38,814 nucleotides of DNA from contig NZ_FNHQ01000024.1 of assembly GCF_900103535.1 (NCBI RefSeq), forward strand, positions 1-38,814. Direction: 5' to 3'. The stretch comes from Megasphaera paucivorans (GTDB taxonomy: Bacteria; Bacillota; Negativicutes; Veillonellales; Megasphaeraceae). Of the stretch, positions 7,876 to 15,751 are shown piece by piece. The position numbers were made by a program, and so were the translations under genes. The notes beneath the pieces were generated by a model. It saw only the letters and a program-made list of their open reading frames with translations, was not told where the DNA came from and did no database searches. Each line of letters opens with the position of its first letter. The first letter of the stretch is position 1.

Positions 7876-8736
7876 TCATTTCCCTAAAATTTCTTTTGTT
7901 TTATTTTTTACACCTAAAATTTTTCTAGCTTCATCAGGTGTTGCTACTTCCTTACCAAATTCATGAATCAATCGAATGGCACGTTCTACAAATTCCACAT
8001 TAGACTTTGCAAGAATTCCTTTGTGCATCATAACATTATCTTCCATTCCAACACGAAGATGCCCTCCCATTGCCAATGTAGTATATAAAATCGGCAATTG
8101 CCCTTTACCAACGGCTACGGCTCCCCATGTACAATCTTTTGGAAGTATGCTGTGCATCCAAACTAAATTATCTACAGTAGCAGCAATTCCACCTTTAACT
8201 CCTAATACTAATTGAAAATGCAGCGATCCTTGTGGTAAGAAACCACGTTTTTGTAAATCAATAGCATTGTAAATCATTCCAGGATCAAAACATTCTATTT
8301 CTGGTTTTACTTCTTGTTTTTGTAACTCTGTACCCAGTTTTTCCAAAAACTGAGGATTATTTTCAAAAATACAAGAATTTTGCCAATTCATAGTACCACA
8401 ATCATATGAAGCAACTTCCGGATGTAATTCAACAAAAGGTTTAATACGAACATCATCCGGCCATCCAGTTCCACCGGATGTCGTTAAATTAATAACAATA
8501 TTAGATTTTGGACGAACTGTATCAACTACTTTTTTAAATTGATCATAACGCATTGAAGCTTTTCCTTCATCATCACGAACATGAATATGTGCAATAGAAG
8601 CACCTGCTTCTGCACAAGCAATAATATCTGCTGTTATTTCTGATGGATCAATAGGCACTGCCGGATTATTTTTTTTTGTTGGATAACCACCAACTGGGGC
8701 AATTGTTAACATTACTTTGTTTGATAAATCTACCAT
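7876..8736 (-). CDS. Beta-keto acid cleavage enzyme (BKACE/KCE family, DUF849)
   Basis: BKACE enzymes are zinc TIM barrels that condense a beta-keto acid with acetyl-CoA to give acetoacetate plus a new acyl-CoA. The founding member, Kce, acts on 3-keto-5-aminohexanoate in lysine fermentation. Seen here: AHIHVRDDEG with the zinc histidines 50 and 52, INLTTSGG, and GGHLRVGMEDN with the zinc glutamate 232 and an arginine that holds the keto acid. The ATG at 8751 overlaps the GGAGG site, so the ATG at 8736 (MVDLSNKVML, 286 residues) is the real start with 8-base spacing. It is the first gene of the operon. No lysine-fermentation genes (kamA, kamD/E, kdd, kal) are nearby, so the substrate is probably a different short beta-keto acid. 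Confidence 0.92.
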   Translation of the reverse strand: MVDLSNKVMLTIAPVGGYPTKKNNPAVPIDPSEITADIIACAEAGASIAHIHVRDDEGKASMRYDQFKKVVDTVRPKSNIVINLTTSGGTGWPDDVRIKPFVELHPEVASYDCGTMNWQNSCIFENNPQFLEKLGTELQKQEVKPEIECFDPGMIYNAIDLQKRGFLPQGSLHFQLVLGVKGGIAATVDNLVWMHSILPKDCTWGAVAVGKGQLPILYTTLAMGGHLRVGMEDNVMMHKGILAKSNVEFVERAIRLIHEFGKEVATPDEARKILGVKNKTKEILGK

Positions 8737-8836
8737 GATAAATACCTCCATTATATAAAAGTAAATTTCGTTCCATAAATAACACCTGGCCAGGTTTCAT
8801 AGTTATTTATTTTACAATTTTTAACAAAATTATATA

Positions 8837-8852
8837 TGAAATTATTATGCCA
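8837..8852 (-). promoter_or_regulatory. Candidate sigma-54 (-24/-12) promoter of the BKACE operon
   Basis: On the minus strand the sequence TGGCATA-N4-TTTCA occupies 8852-8837. It has the exact sigma-54 spacing (consensus TGGCACG-N4-TTGCW) and keeps TGGCA. The -12 dinucleotide is TC instead of GC. It lies about 100 bp upstream of the BKACE start, downstream of the palindrome cluster and next to a gene for a sigma-54 activator. The position and context make it better than a chance match. Confidence 0.6.
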
Positions 8853-8889
8853 AATTAAAATCGTGCAAACAGTGCGGTTGATTATAATG

Positions 8890-8963
8890 CAATTGTAAAA
8901 TTACATTTACACATTTTACAATTGTAAATAAAAATTGTAATTTTATTTACAATTATTTACAAA
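8890..8963. promoter_or_regulatory. Cluster of AATTGTAAA / TTTACAATT sites (probable activator binding sites)
   Basis: A perfect 14-bp palindrome TTTACAATTGTAAA (8915-8928) is flanked by half-sites: AATTGTAAA at 8891-8899, AATTGTAA at about 8933-8940, TTTACAATT at 8946-8954 and TTTACAAA at 8956-8963. The cluster ends about 40 bp upstream of the sigma-54 promoter candidate. This is the usual placing of an enhancer for an adjacent activator. Confidence 0.6.
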
Positions 8964-8965
8964 CA

Positions 8966-8998
8966 AAAATCGGACAGATTTTTGTTTCTGCCCGATTA
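8966..8998 (-). terminator. Terminator of the sigma-54 activator gene
   Basis: Read on the minus strand, AATCGGGCAG and CTGTCCGATT form a 10-bp stem with one G-U pair around an AAACAAAAAT loop. The stem is followed by TTTTT. It lies about 10 bp after the stop codon at 9009 and separates the regulator from the operon it probably controls. Confidence 0.75.
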
Positions 8999-9008
8999 AA
9001 AATAAATA

Positions 9009-11051
9009 TCATGAGTAAATATTGTTGTTTTTTGAAATACCATATTTTTTTATTTTCTTATATAACGTGGGTCGGCTAAGTCCTAGATATTTAGCAGTTT
9101 TACTAATATTGTTATTGAATGTCTGTAATGTTTTTAGAATAACAAGCTTATCAGACTTTGTCGTCAATTTCTCCGATTCTATATTTTCCCCTCTATTCGT
9201 TTCAGTAATTAATTTATTAGAAAAATCTTCCAATTCAATATACTCGGTCTGACAGACGATCAATGCCCGGTCTACGGCATTTTCTAATTGTCGTATATTA
9301 CCGGGCCAATCATATTTATTTAACATCTGAAGTGCTTCACGAGAAAATCCTTTAACCTTTTTATTATATATTTTTTGATAGTTTGAGAAAAAATATTTTG
9401 CTAATATTTCAACATCTCCTTTCCTTTCACGCAACGGCGGCAGGGGAATAGTAAAAACATTTAAACGATAATATAAATCATCTCGAAATGTTTTATTCTT
9501 AATTTCTTCATCTAAGTCTTTATTTGTTGCCGATATAATTCGAACATTCACCTTGATTGGCTTTGTTCCCCCAATTCGCAATACCTGTCGTGTTTGTAAA
9601 ACACGAAGTAAAGTAATCTGTACATCATACGGCATATCTCCAATTTCATCAAGAAATACAGTTCCCCCATCTGCTAATTCAAATTTTCCGGGATGTCCAT
9701 TTTTATCAGCACCCGTAAATGCACCTTTTTCATAGCCAAAAAGTTCACTCTCAATTAATGTCCGCGGAATAGCTCCGCAATTAATAGCAACAAAAGGTCC
9801 TTTCGCCCTATTACTAGCATGATGAATTGCTTGAGCAAATAGTTCTTTTCCTGTACCACTTTCACCTAATATCATCACAGCAGGATCATGTTGTGCCGCC
9901 ATCTGCGCTAGCCTTTTTACTTTACTCATCTCCTCTGACTGACCAATAATATCCTCAAATGTAAACGATCCCGTAGGATAGACTATTTTAGCTGCTGTTT
10001 GATGAACTTCCGCTCTTTTTTTGATAATCATGATATATTCGGCTCGATCTTCCTGTATCGTATTTTGAATTGTTACATATAATGGATATTCTCCTTTACC
10101 AATAACATTAGCAGCCAATGGCGTTAACAAGTCATAATGATATATTTCATTCTTGTTAGTATGACAATGAATTTTATCAATAGTTAACTTATTATCAATA
10201 AAATTAAATATATTTTTACCCAATATCGCTTCATGACGCAATTGTATTCCTAATAATTGAACAGCATTTTTATTAATTGTTTTTATATTACCTTTATCAT
10301 CAAAATACACTAATCCAGAATCAACACTTTCAACAGTTGTATTTAATCTCCTGTTAATATTCTTGATTGACTTATTCATATCTAAAATTTTTCTATTAGC
10401 AGTCTGTAAAGCCAGTGCTTGAGAAATAGCTTCACCTGCTATAATCGCCATACCAAGTGTATGAACATGGGAATCCCACCAATGACCTGATATGCCAATA
10501 TATCCCAAAACTTTTTTTGTCCGAAGATCAATAATAGGACTGGCAGAACCTGCCAAATTATCGTCAATAGGAGAAGCATGTTCCGTTGCCACTAACATAA
10601 ATGGTTTTTTTAACTTATAGACTAAATGAAAAAGACCACAATAAGGTGCATCTTCACCTCGATTGGATCCCTCTATCAATCCGGTTGCCTTTAATTCCTC
10701 CAACATTTTTGGAGTACCAATTAACTTTAATATAACTCCCTCTGTGTGCATAAAAGTCAACCAAAAACTTTTATGATCAATAAAAGAAAAAATCTTTTTC
10801 ATATAAGGAATCGCAACATGCATAACTTGAGCATTTTTTTCAAGACGTCTTTGTAAATCTCTCACCACTGGTTTATTGGGATAAATATCGTCAAATCCAT
10901 GTTCATAAGATTCTTGCCAACCCATTAATATGTCAGGACGAACACCCACAATATCTTTAAGATTTCTAGTTCTAAAATATTTATCCCGCATTTCACTTAT
11001 ATATTTGACATGTTGGGGATTAAATAAATTTTTAATATCGTCTGTTAACAT
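9009..11051 (-). CDS. Sigma-54-dependent transcriptional activator (AcoR-like: GAF-type sensor, PAS, AAA+, Fis HTH)
   Basis: The 680-residue protein starts with an AcoR-like sensor region (residues about 30-215, with LMGWQESYEHG and HASPIDDNLAGSASPI as family blocks). A PAS domain follows at about 235-345. The sigma-54 AAA+ domain spans about 365-605: Walker A GESGTGKE at 396-403, the sigma-54-contacting GAFTGA at 443-448 and Walker B VFLDEIGD at 465-472. A Fis-type helix-turn-helix lies at 647-670 (NISKTAKYLGLSRPTLYKKI). All motifs needed for activation are intact. It lies immediately upstream of the BKACE operon on the same strand and is very likely its regulator, probably sensing the hydroxy acid or a related metabolite. 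Confidence 0.93.
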   Translation of the reverse strand: MLTDDIKNLFNPQHVKYISEMRDKYFRTRNLKDIVGVRPDILMGWQESYEHGFDDIYPNKPVVRDLQRRLEKNAQVMHVAIPYMKKIFSFIDHKSFWLTFMHTEGVILKLIGTPKMLEELKATGLIEGSNRGEDAPYCGLFHLVYKLKKPFMLVATEHASPIDDNLAGSASPIIDLRTKKVLGYIGISGHWWDSHVHTLGMAIIAGEAISQALALQTANRKILDMNKSIKNINRRLNTTVESVDSGLVYFDDKGNIKTINKNAVQLLGIQLRHEAILGKNIFNFIDNKLTIDKIHCHTNKNEIYHYDLLTPLAANVIGKGEYPLYVTIQNTIQEDRAEYIMIIKKRAEVHQTAAKIVYPTGSFTFEDIIGQSEEMSKVKRLAQMAAQHDPAVMILGESGTGKELFAQAIHHASNRAKGPFVAINCGAIPRTLIESELFGYEKGAFTGADKNGHPGKFELADGGTVFLDEIGDMPYDVQITLLRVLQTRQVLRIGGTKPIKVNVRIISATNKDLDEEIKNKTFRDDLYYRLNVFTIPLPPLRERKGDVEILAKYFFSNYQKIYNKKVKGFSREALQMLNKYDWPGNIRQLENAVDRALIVCQTEYIELEDFSNKLITETNRGENIESEKLTTKSDKLVILKTLQTFNNNISKTAKYLGLSRPTLYKKIKKYGISKNNNIYS

Positions 11052-11073
11052 GCATTATCACCAGCTTTATTAT

Positions 11074-11103
11074 TCTATATTTTAAATACAACATACTAAT
11101 CAA
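11074..11103 (-). promoter_or_regulatory. Weak candidate promoter of the sigma-54 activator gene
   Basis: On the minus strand TTGATT (11103-11098), an 18-base spacer and TATAGA (11079-11074) lie shortly upstream of the ATG at 11051. The DNA is very AT-rich, so this is tentative. Confidence 0.3.
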
Positions 11104-11425
11104 ATAAAATTGGAATAAATATATCACAACAGAACCACTCGTATAGTATAATTTATATTTTTTAACGCTCAGGTTCTTACACATCGCATGCAAATATTTA
11201 ATTTATAATATATTCCGTCTACTTACTTTATTATATAGTAAAATACACGTTCAGAACGACCCCATCACTATAAATTTTTCCCTAATAAATTTAATTTTTT
11301 ATCAACAGATGCTGCAATCGTTATTATATAATTTTACTGTACTAGTTACTTTATTGAATTGCTATTACAATGCAGACTATTGTTATAACTAAACTATAAT
11401 TTTTCACAAAAAAACTCTCTCCTCA
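11104..11425. other. AT-rich intergenic stretch, nothing recognised
   Basis: I see no reading frame, RNA gene or strong hairpin between the activator's promoter region and the end of the next minus-strand gene. Confidence 0.5.
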
Positions 11426-12052
11426 CTATGTCTCATCCAAAACATGCAAAAGTAATTTCTTTATCTCATCCGGCATCTGAAATGATGTCTCAAACTCTAT
11501 ATACCCCTCATGGGGTACAGCTCCATGGATACAGAGAACATCCATAAGACGATACCCGCCAATAGAAACTTGTGCTGCTTCAGATTTTTTTAGTGCCTCT
11601 TGATACTCAATGCGTACCGTATTCCCATGCACCTTTGTAATCACATCATTACTGAGTTTGATATGCCCCACGAGTTTTTCCAGCATAGAGACTGAAAGGT
11701 GAGAAAACATCCAGCCTATCATACCGCCATGGTCTTCCAGATCTTTATATTTTACCGTATACGACATATACGATGTATCGCCTTCGTGAATACAGGAATC
11801 AATTGTCCCGGAAATGTTAACCCCACCATAGTTGGATATATCTGCATAAATATCAAGTCGTCCATTTTCTCGTGATGTAATGTGCAAAGATTTCACCTTA
11901 TCACTGTCACTGATTTCTTGGGCAAGTACTGCATTAATCACTTCATCTGGTACATCTAATTTTCCCTGAATAATATGTTCCAAGGACTGCCTATCCCACG
12001 TTTTTTTTATGATTTCCGCATACAGTTCATACTCCGTTACCATCACATCCAC
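11426..12052 (-). CDS. Protein of unknown function, probably an exported protein cut off from its signal peptide by a frameshift
   Basis: The 208-residue reading frame (from a GTG at 12052) matches no family I recognise. It reads as a soluble alpha/beta domain, with blocks such as LDIYADISNYGGVNISGTID and GGYRLMDVLCIHGAVPHEGYIE, and no membrane segment. None of the possible starts (12052, 12046, 12043) has a ribosome binding site. The frame stays open upstream to about 12103 (PAASGDWIPQDV). A start with a signal-peptide-like sequence (12149) lies just upstream in another frame. The simplest reading is an exported protein of about 235 residues disrupted by one indel. It could also be a sequencing error. 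Confidence 0.55.
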   Translation of the reverse strand: MDVMVTEYELYAEIIKKTWDRQSLEHIIQGKLDVPDEVINAVLAQEISDSDKVKSLHITSRENGRLDIYADISNYGGVNISGTIDSCIHEGDTSYMSYTVKYKDLEDHGGMIGWMFSHLSVSMLEKLVGHIKLSNDVITKVHGNTVRIEYQEALKKSEAAQVSIGGYRLMDVLCIHGAVPHEGYIEFETSFQMPDEIKKLLLHVLDET

Positions 12053-12074
12053 ATCTTGTGGTATCCAGTCCCCG

Positions 12075-12149
12075 CTAGCTGCTGGACGTAGAGGTGGTTG
12101 AAATAAGCAATATCATCATTAAAATGCCAATTACCTGTCTTTTTACCAT
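12075..12149 (-). pseudogene. Signal-peptide fragment out of frame with the downstream unknown protein
   Basis: An ATG at 12149 encodes 24 residues: Met-Val-Lys-Arg, then a strongly hydrophobic core (VIGILMMILLI), then a Ser/Thr-rich tail, then TAG at 12077-12075. It has the charge and hydrophobicity pattern of a Sec signal peptide. It is shifted by one base relative to the 208-residue frame, which continues through the same region as PPLRPAASGDW, with a plausible signal-peptidase site at PAA/S. Confidence 0.5.
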
Positions 12150-12326
12150 ATTCCCAGCTTTCTTTTAGCAGTATTTACTCACCCTGTTATTATTTTTAAT
12201 TAATCCGATATTTTTTTATCATAACTTATATTTAAATTTATACGAATAAGGCTATAATTTTATTGTACTGCTTCACACTGAAAATTGCTATTGCAATAAA
12301 ATCAATTTTTTAGTATGTAAACTTAA

Positions 12327-12371
12327 ATACAGCCGTACGCTTTCGATTTATTCAGAAGCGTACGGCTGTAT
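12327..12371 (-). terminator. Hairpin terminator after the polysaccharide deacetylase gene
   Basis: Perfect 16-bp arms ATACAGCCGTACGCTT (12327-12342) and AAGCGTACGGCTGTAT (12356-12371) lie about 40 bp past the stop of the minus-strand deacetylase gene. The T-run on the minus strand is short (TATTTAAGTTT). The remainder of 12150-12412 shows nothing else. Confidence 0.65.
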
Positions 12372-12412
12372 ATGACATTTTCACACCTACCCTCGTATAT
12401 ATCCGATGCGGA

Positions 12413-13255
12413 TCATGGAAGCGGCACATACTGCGCCAGCGGTTTAAACCACTTTGTATTTTCCAAGTATACACGGACTCTCCATAGATGTGACGTTAAA
12501 TCCGAAAATATAAGCCGGAATTTAAAGTGCCAAAAACTGCCAAACCCTTCAAAAATAGGAATTCGATCCAAGGCATACGAATCCTCTCCCGGAAAATCTT
12601 TTCCAACATTTACAGTAAAAGCAGCTTCATAATGCGCACGTTTTGTTTCCAATTCAACAAGGTCATTATATTTTCCTTCCGGATAGGCAATACACGTCAC
12701 AGGTTTACCAAGCTGCTGTTCTATACGTGCCTTCGATTCTACCAATTCTTGTCTCAAATGGTCTTCATCCAACTGGGTAAGAGGTTTATGGCTTACCGTA
12801 TGCGACCCAAATTCAAATCCGTCTTTTGCCATTGCATGAACTTGATTCCAAGTCAAATAGCCAGTTTTTCCCATCAAATTGATGATAAGAAATATAGTAC
12901 CCGTCATATTATATTTTTTCATAATAGGATATGCCTGTTCATAATTATCAACATAACCATCGTCGAACGTGACCAATACCGGCTTATCCGGCAATGTACC
13001 TGTTCCGTTCATATATTGCAGCAGTTGTTCCTGTGTAATGGCATGATACCCATTATCATGCAGATACTTTATCTGTTTTTCAAAGTCAGCAGTTGTCATT
13101 GTCAACGGGGTTTTATATGTATCATTTACTTGGTGATAATTTAAAACCGGCACACCTGCTATACGATAATTATCTGCATTAACATACCAGTATGCAAATA
13201 TACCAACAATAGCTGCCACTACAACAAGTACTCCAGTAAGAATCCAACCTTTCAC
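12413..13255 (-). CDS. Membrane-anchored polysaccharide deacetylase (NodB domain, CE4)
   Basis: The protein has 280 residues. Residues 4-25 form one hydrophobic anchor, followed by an extracytoplasmic NodB domain. The metal and catalytic residues are visible: TFDDGYVDNY (Asp98/Asp99, residues 96-105), GSHTVSHKPL (His152 and His156) and CIAYPEGKYND near residue 190. The segment GVPVLNYHQVND before the domain is typical of IcaB/PgaB-like and YadE-like enzymes that de-N-acetylate cell-wall or exopolysaccharide sugars. The start is GTG, placed by GGAGG 7 bases upstream. The target polymer cannot be read from sequence. It follows the transglutaminase operon on the same strand but may be transcribed separately. 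Confidence 0.88.
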   Translation of the reverse strand: MKGWILTGVLVVVAAIVGIFAYWYVNADNYRIAGVPVLNYHQVNDTYKTPLTMTTADFEKQIKYLHDNGYHAITQEQLLQYMNGTGTLPDKPVLVTFDDGYVDNYEQAYPIMKKYNMTGTIFLIINLMGKTGYLTWNQVHAMAKDGFEFGSHTVSHKPLTQLDEDHLRQELVESKARIEQQLGKPVTCIAYPEGKYNDLVELETKRAHYEAAFTVNVGKDFPGEDSYALDRIPIFEGFGSFWHFKFRLIFSDLTSHLWRVRVYLENTKWFKPLAQYVPLP

Positions 13256-13345
13256 CGTTTGTCCTCCTTATCACCTTTCCAAAATACTAACACAGAAGAT
13301 GTCTATTTCTATTGATCAAGCAGACTCTATTCGTTATCCCCGTAA

Positions 13346-15751
13346 CTACAATCGATAAAAATAAGTAAATATGAGTCGTTGCCGCCTAGCGAGCACATGA
13401 TAAAGACACTGCCGCATTTGTTGTATAATACATAATGCAGTCATTATTTCCTCTTCACGTAATGTTTCCGGTGTATCAAACCGTGCTTTCAATGCTATCA
13501 TTATAAAAGTTTTAATTGCAACCTCGTTCCAACACCGCTCATTTTGCTGTAAATATTCTGCATAACAAAGATAATCCATTTCTTCCGGTCTTTCTTTCCC
13601 GCAATATGCTGCCAGTTTTTCCATATACGCATATAACCGGGCCATACGATCCTTTTGATTTTCTGCCGTGATATCACCTGCAAACAGACGCTGCCGTCTT
13701 TGGGAACAATATTTCCGCCAAAGGAAGGCCCCCCCTCCTATACTAAGTATCCCCGCTATAAAAGCCAGGTATGACGAGTGAGACTGTGGTACTGCAAAAA
13801 CCTTATGTTCCGCGGGAGACTTATTCGTATCGACTGGGGGTATCGATTTTTTATCACGGTTGTCTGTATGGTTTTGCGCTGTATGATCGGGATTCGTATT
13901 ATTTTGCAACTTCCGATGATTTTGTACGCCTGTACCTGCGGTACTTTTCGGCATAAACCCAGGAGTAAAATCTACAGGCCGCCACCCCCAGCCATCTTCA
14001 TAAATTTCAACCCATGCATGTGCCTGCTTATCTGTTACAGTAAAAGCATGAATAGGTTGTCCATCATCACTTGCCATCACGCTTCCAGCCTCAACAGCTT
14101 GCTTGGGTATCGCATATCCAACAACATACCGCGCCGGAATACCTGCTTGCCGCAGAATCAAAGTTGCCGCCGAGGCAAAGTAGGTACAATACCCTGCATG
14201 CGATTCATTTAAAAAGTAGCTTACAAAATCTTTTCCTTTTGGTACTCTGCCAGGAGAGCGAGTATATGTATAATGGTTTTGAAAATATTGCTGCAAATCC
14301 GTAATAAATTGCTGGCGTTCTTCTTCTGTTTGTACCTGTATAATCGGAAAATCCTTTGAAAAGCGACCTAATATTCCTTTGGGAACCTGTAAATAATAGG
14401 TATAAACAAAGTTACGATACATATTTTCAATATAACCATAAGATGATATGTTTTTGTTGTATTGCCCGTACTCTTGAATAAATGAATGAATCGTATCAAA
14501 ACGCGGCGGCATATCATATGCGGTTGCCTGATATACTTTTAATCCTTCTTCCTTCGCTGCTTTATCATATTTAAAACCAGAACTGGAAATATCCAGATTG
14601 TATGGGAAAAAATATTGATTTTGTTCCCTAAACAAATGATCTATCTTAAACAGCCGGGAAGAAAACATATCCGAATAGGACATACCGCTTTCAAGATAGG
14701 ACATAAGCTCCTTTTGCCCGCGTATATCTTGATCCAGTGATTCAAACATAATTACGCTTTGATCATACCATGCACCGGGTGAATACGCATTAAATAATCG
14801 GTTATACTGTCTATAAACAGTATCCGGTAAATCATTCCAAGAGTTATCGTTATACACCGCCCCGGAATAATTACGTAAATATAAGCAACTATCCACATGC
14901 AAGGATGTCTGCACATGCATTATACTACGTCCCGTTTGCGTCAATGTGTCCATATCGCCCAAATGGCCGTGCCCCTGTATGCCATGGCGAATATCATCTA
15001 AAGATGTAGCTCTGCCGCCGGGAGATAACCACGTATCCAAAAAATTCTGCAAACTCTGCGGAATATATTTCATAAATTGCGGATGCACATAATTGGCTTT
15101 AGGTATCACACATTGCAGGATTCCGGCACTGAAAAAAAGAATTGCAATAGCTAAAATAGCACGAAATCCTGCTTTTTTCTCAAATTGTTTGTCCAAAAAA
15201 ATCAAAACCGCCAGCCAAAAAGCGGCCATACTCATCAGACTATGCGAATTCGGCAATACATTAAAATACAAACCGAAAAAGCACCCCGGTATGGTGATCA
15301 GTAAAATAATAAGGCATCCTGCTCTATTCTTGATCAGTACATGAAACACAGCGGCAAGAATAAAAATCAGCAGCAACAGCATAGGTTCTTGATTAACTGC
15401 ATAAGATGTATGCGGTAATGGAAGCGTTAGCAATTGCAAATGATACGGTCGTTTCAATACCTCGATAAAACTATTTGCCATATACAACAAACTGGGATAA
15501 AACATATCGCTGTATTTATAAATAAAACAAAATGCAATACCTGCCGTTATGCTATAGCCAAGCAATCTCGTAACGCTGCCGCTGCAAGATAGCACATATA
15601 AAAAGGTGCAAACACTAAGTGAAAACGCAATTTCACCTGCATAAATCGTACATGTACTATAGGATAACATGCAGCTCAATACTGCCAATACTCCTAAATT
15701 AAGCACAAGGACACGTCCTATAGTATTACCATACAAATTAATATATTTCAT
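13346..15751 (-). CDS. Membrane transglutaminase-like protein (TgpA/DUF3488-type)
   Basis: This is an 801-residue protein. Residues 1 to about 235 contain about eight hydrophobic segments. A large external region follows, with a transglutaminase-like core near residues 520-615: HAGYCTYFASAATLILRQAG (Cys), HAFTVTDKQAHAWVEIY (His) and WRPVDFTPGF (Asp). One more membrane helix (about 670-690) leads to a cytoplasmic tail. The ATG at 15760 is too close to its AGAGG site. The ATG at 15751 overlaps the stop of the DUF58 gene as ATGA and indicates translational coupling. TgpA-like proteins with MoxR and DUF58 partners are linked to envelope functions, but the substrate is unknown. Confidence 0.88.
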   Translation of the reverse strand: MKYINLYGNTIGRVLVLNLGVLAVLSCMLSYSTCTIYAGEIAFSLSVCTFLYVLSCSGSVTRLLGYSITAGIAFCFIYKYSDMFYPSLLYMANSFIEVLKRPYHLQLLTLPLPHTSYAVNQEPMLLLLIFILAAVFHVLIKNRAGCLIILLITIPGCFFGLYFNVLPNSHSLMSMAAFWLAVLIFLDKQFEKKAGFRAILAIAILFFSAGILQCVIPKANYVHPQFMKYIPQSLQNFLDTWLSPGGRATSLDDIRHGIQGHGHLGDMDTLTQTGRSIMHVQTSLHVDSCLYLRNYSGAVYNDNSWNDLPDTVYRQYNRLFNAYSPGAWYDQSVIMFESLDQDIRGQKELMSYLESGMSYSDMFSSRLFKIDHLFREQNQYFFPYNLDISSSGFKYDKAAKEEGLKVYQATAYDMPPRFDTIHSFIQEYGQYNKNISSYGYIENMYRNFVYTYYLQVPKGILGRFSKDFPIIQVQTEEERQQFITDLQQYFQNHYTYTRSPGRVPKGKDFVSYFLNESHAGYCTYFASAATLILRQAGIPARYVVGYAIPKQAVEAGSVMASDDGQPIHAFTVTDKQAHAWVEIYEDGWGWRPVDFTPGFMPKSTAGTGVQNHRKLQNNTNPDHTAQNHTDNRDKKSIPPVDTNKSPAEHKVFAVPQSHSSYLAFIAGILSIGGGAFLWRKYCSQRRQRLFAGDITAENQKDRMARLYAYMEKLAAYCGKERPEEMDYLCYAEYLQQNERCWNEVAIKTFIMIALKARFDTPETLREEEIMTALCIIQQMRQCLYHVLARRQRLIFTYFYRL

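Noticed and set aside
7876-8736. Lysine-fermentation Kce (3-keto-5-aminohexanoate cleavage)
   Set aside because: None of the other lysine-fermentation genes is nearby; the neighbours are AtoE and ADC, which point to another beta-keto acid.
6923-8736. A complete carnitine degradation operon
   Set aside because: Dehydrogenase and BKACE fit, but the betainyl-CoA thioesterase and a betaine/carnitine-type transporter are absent.
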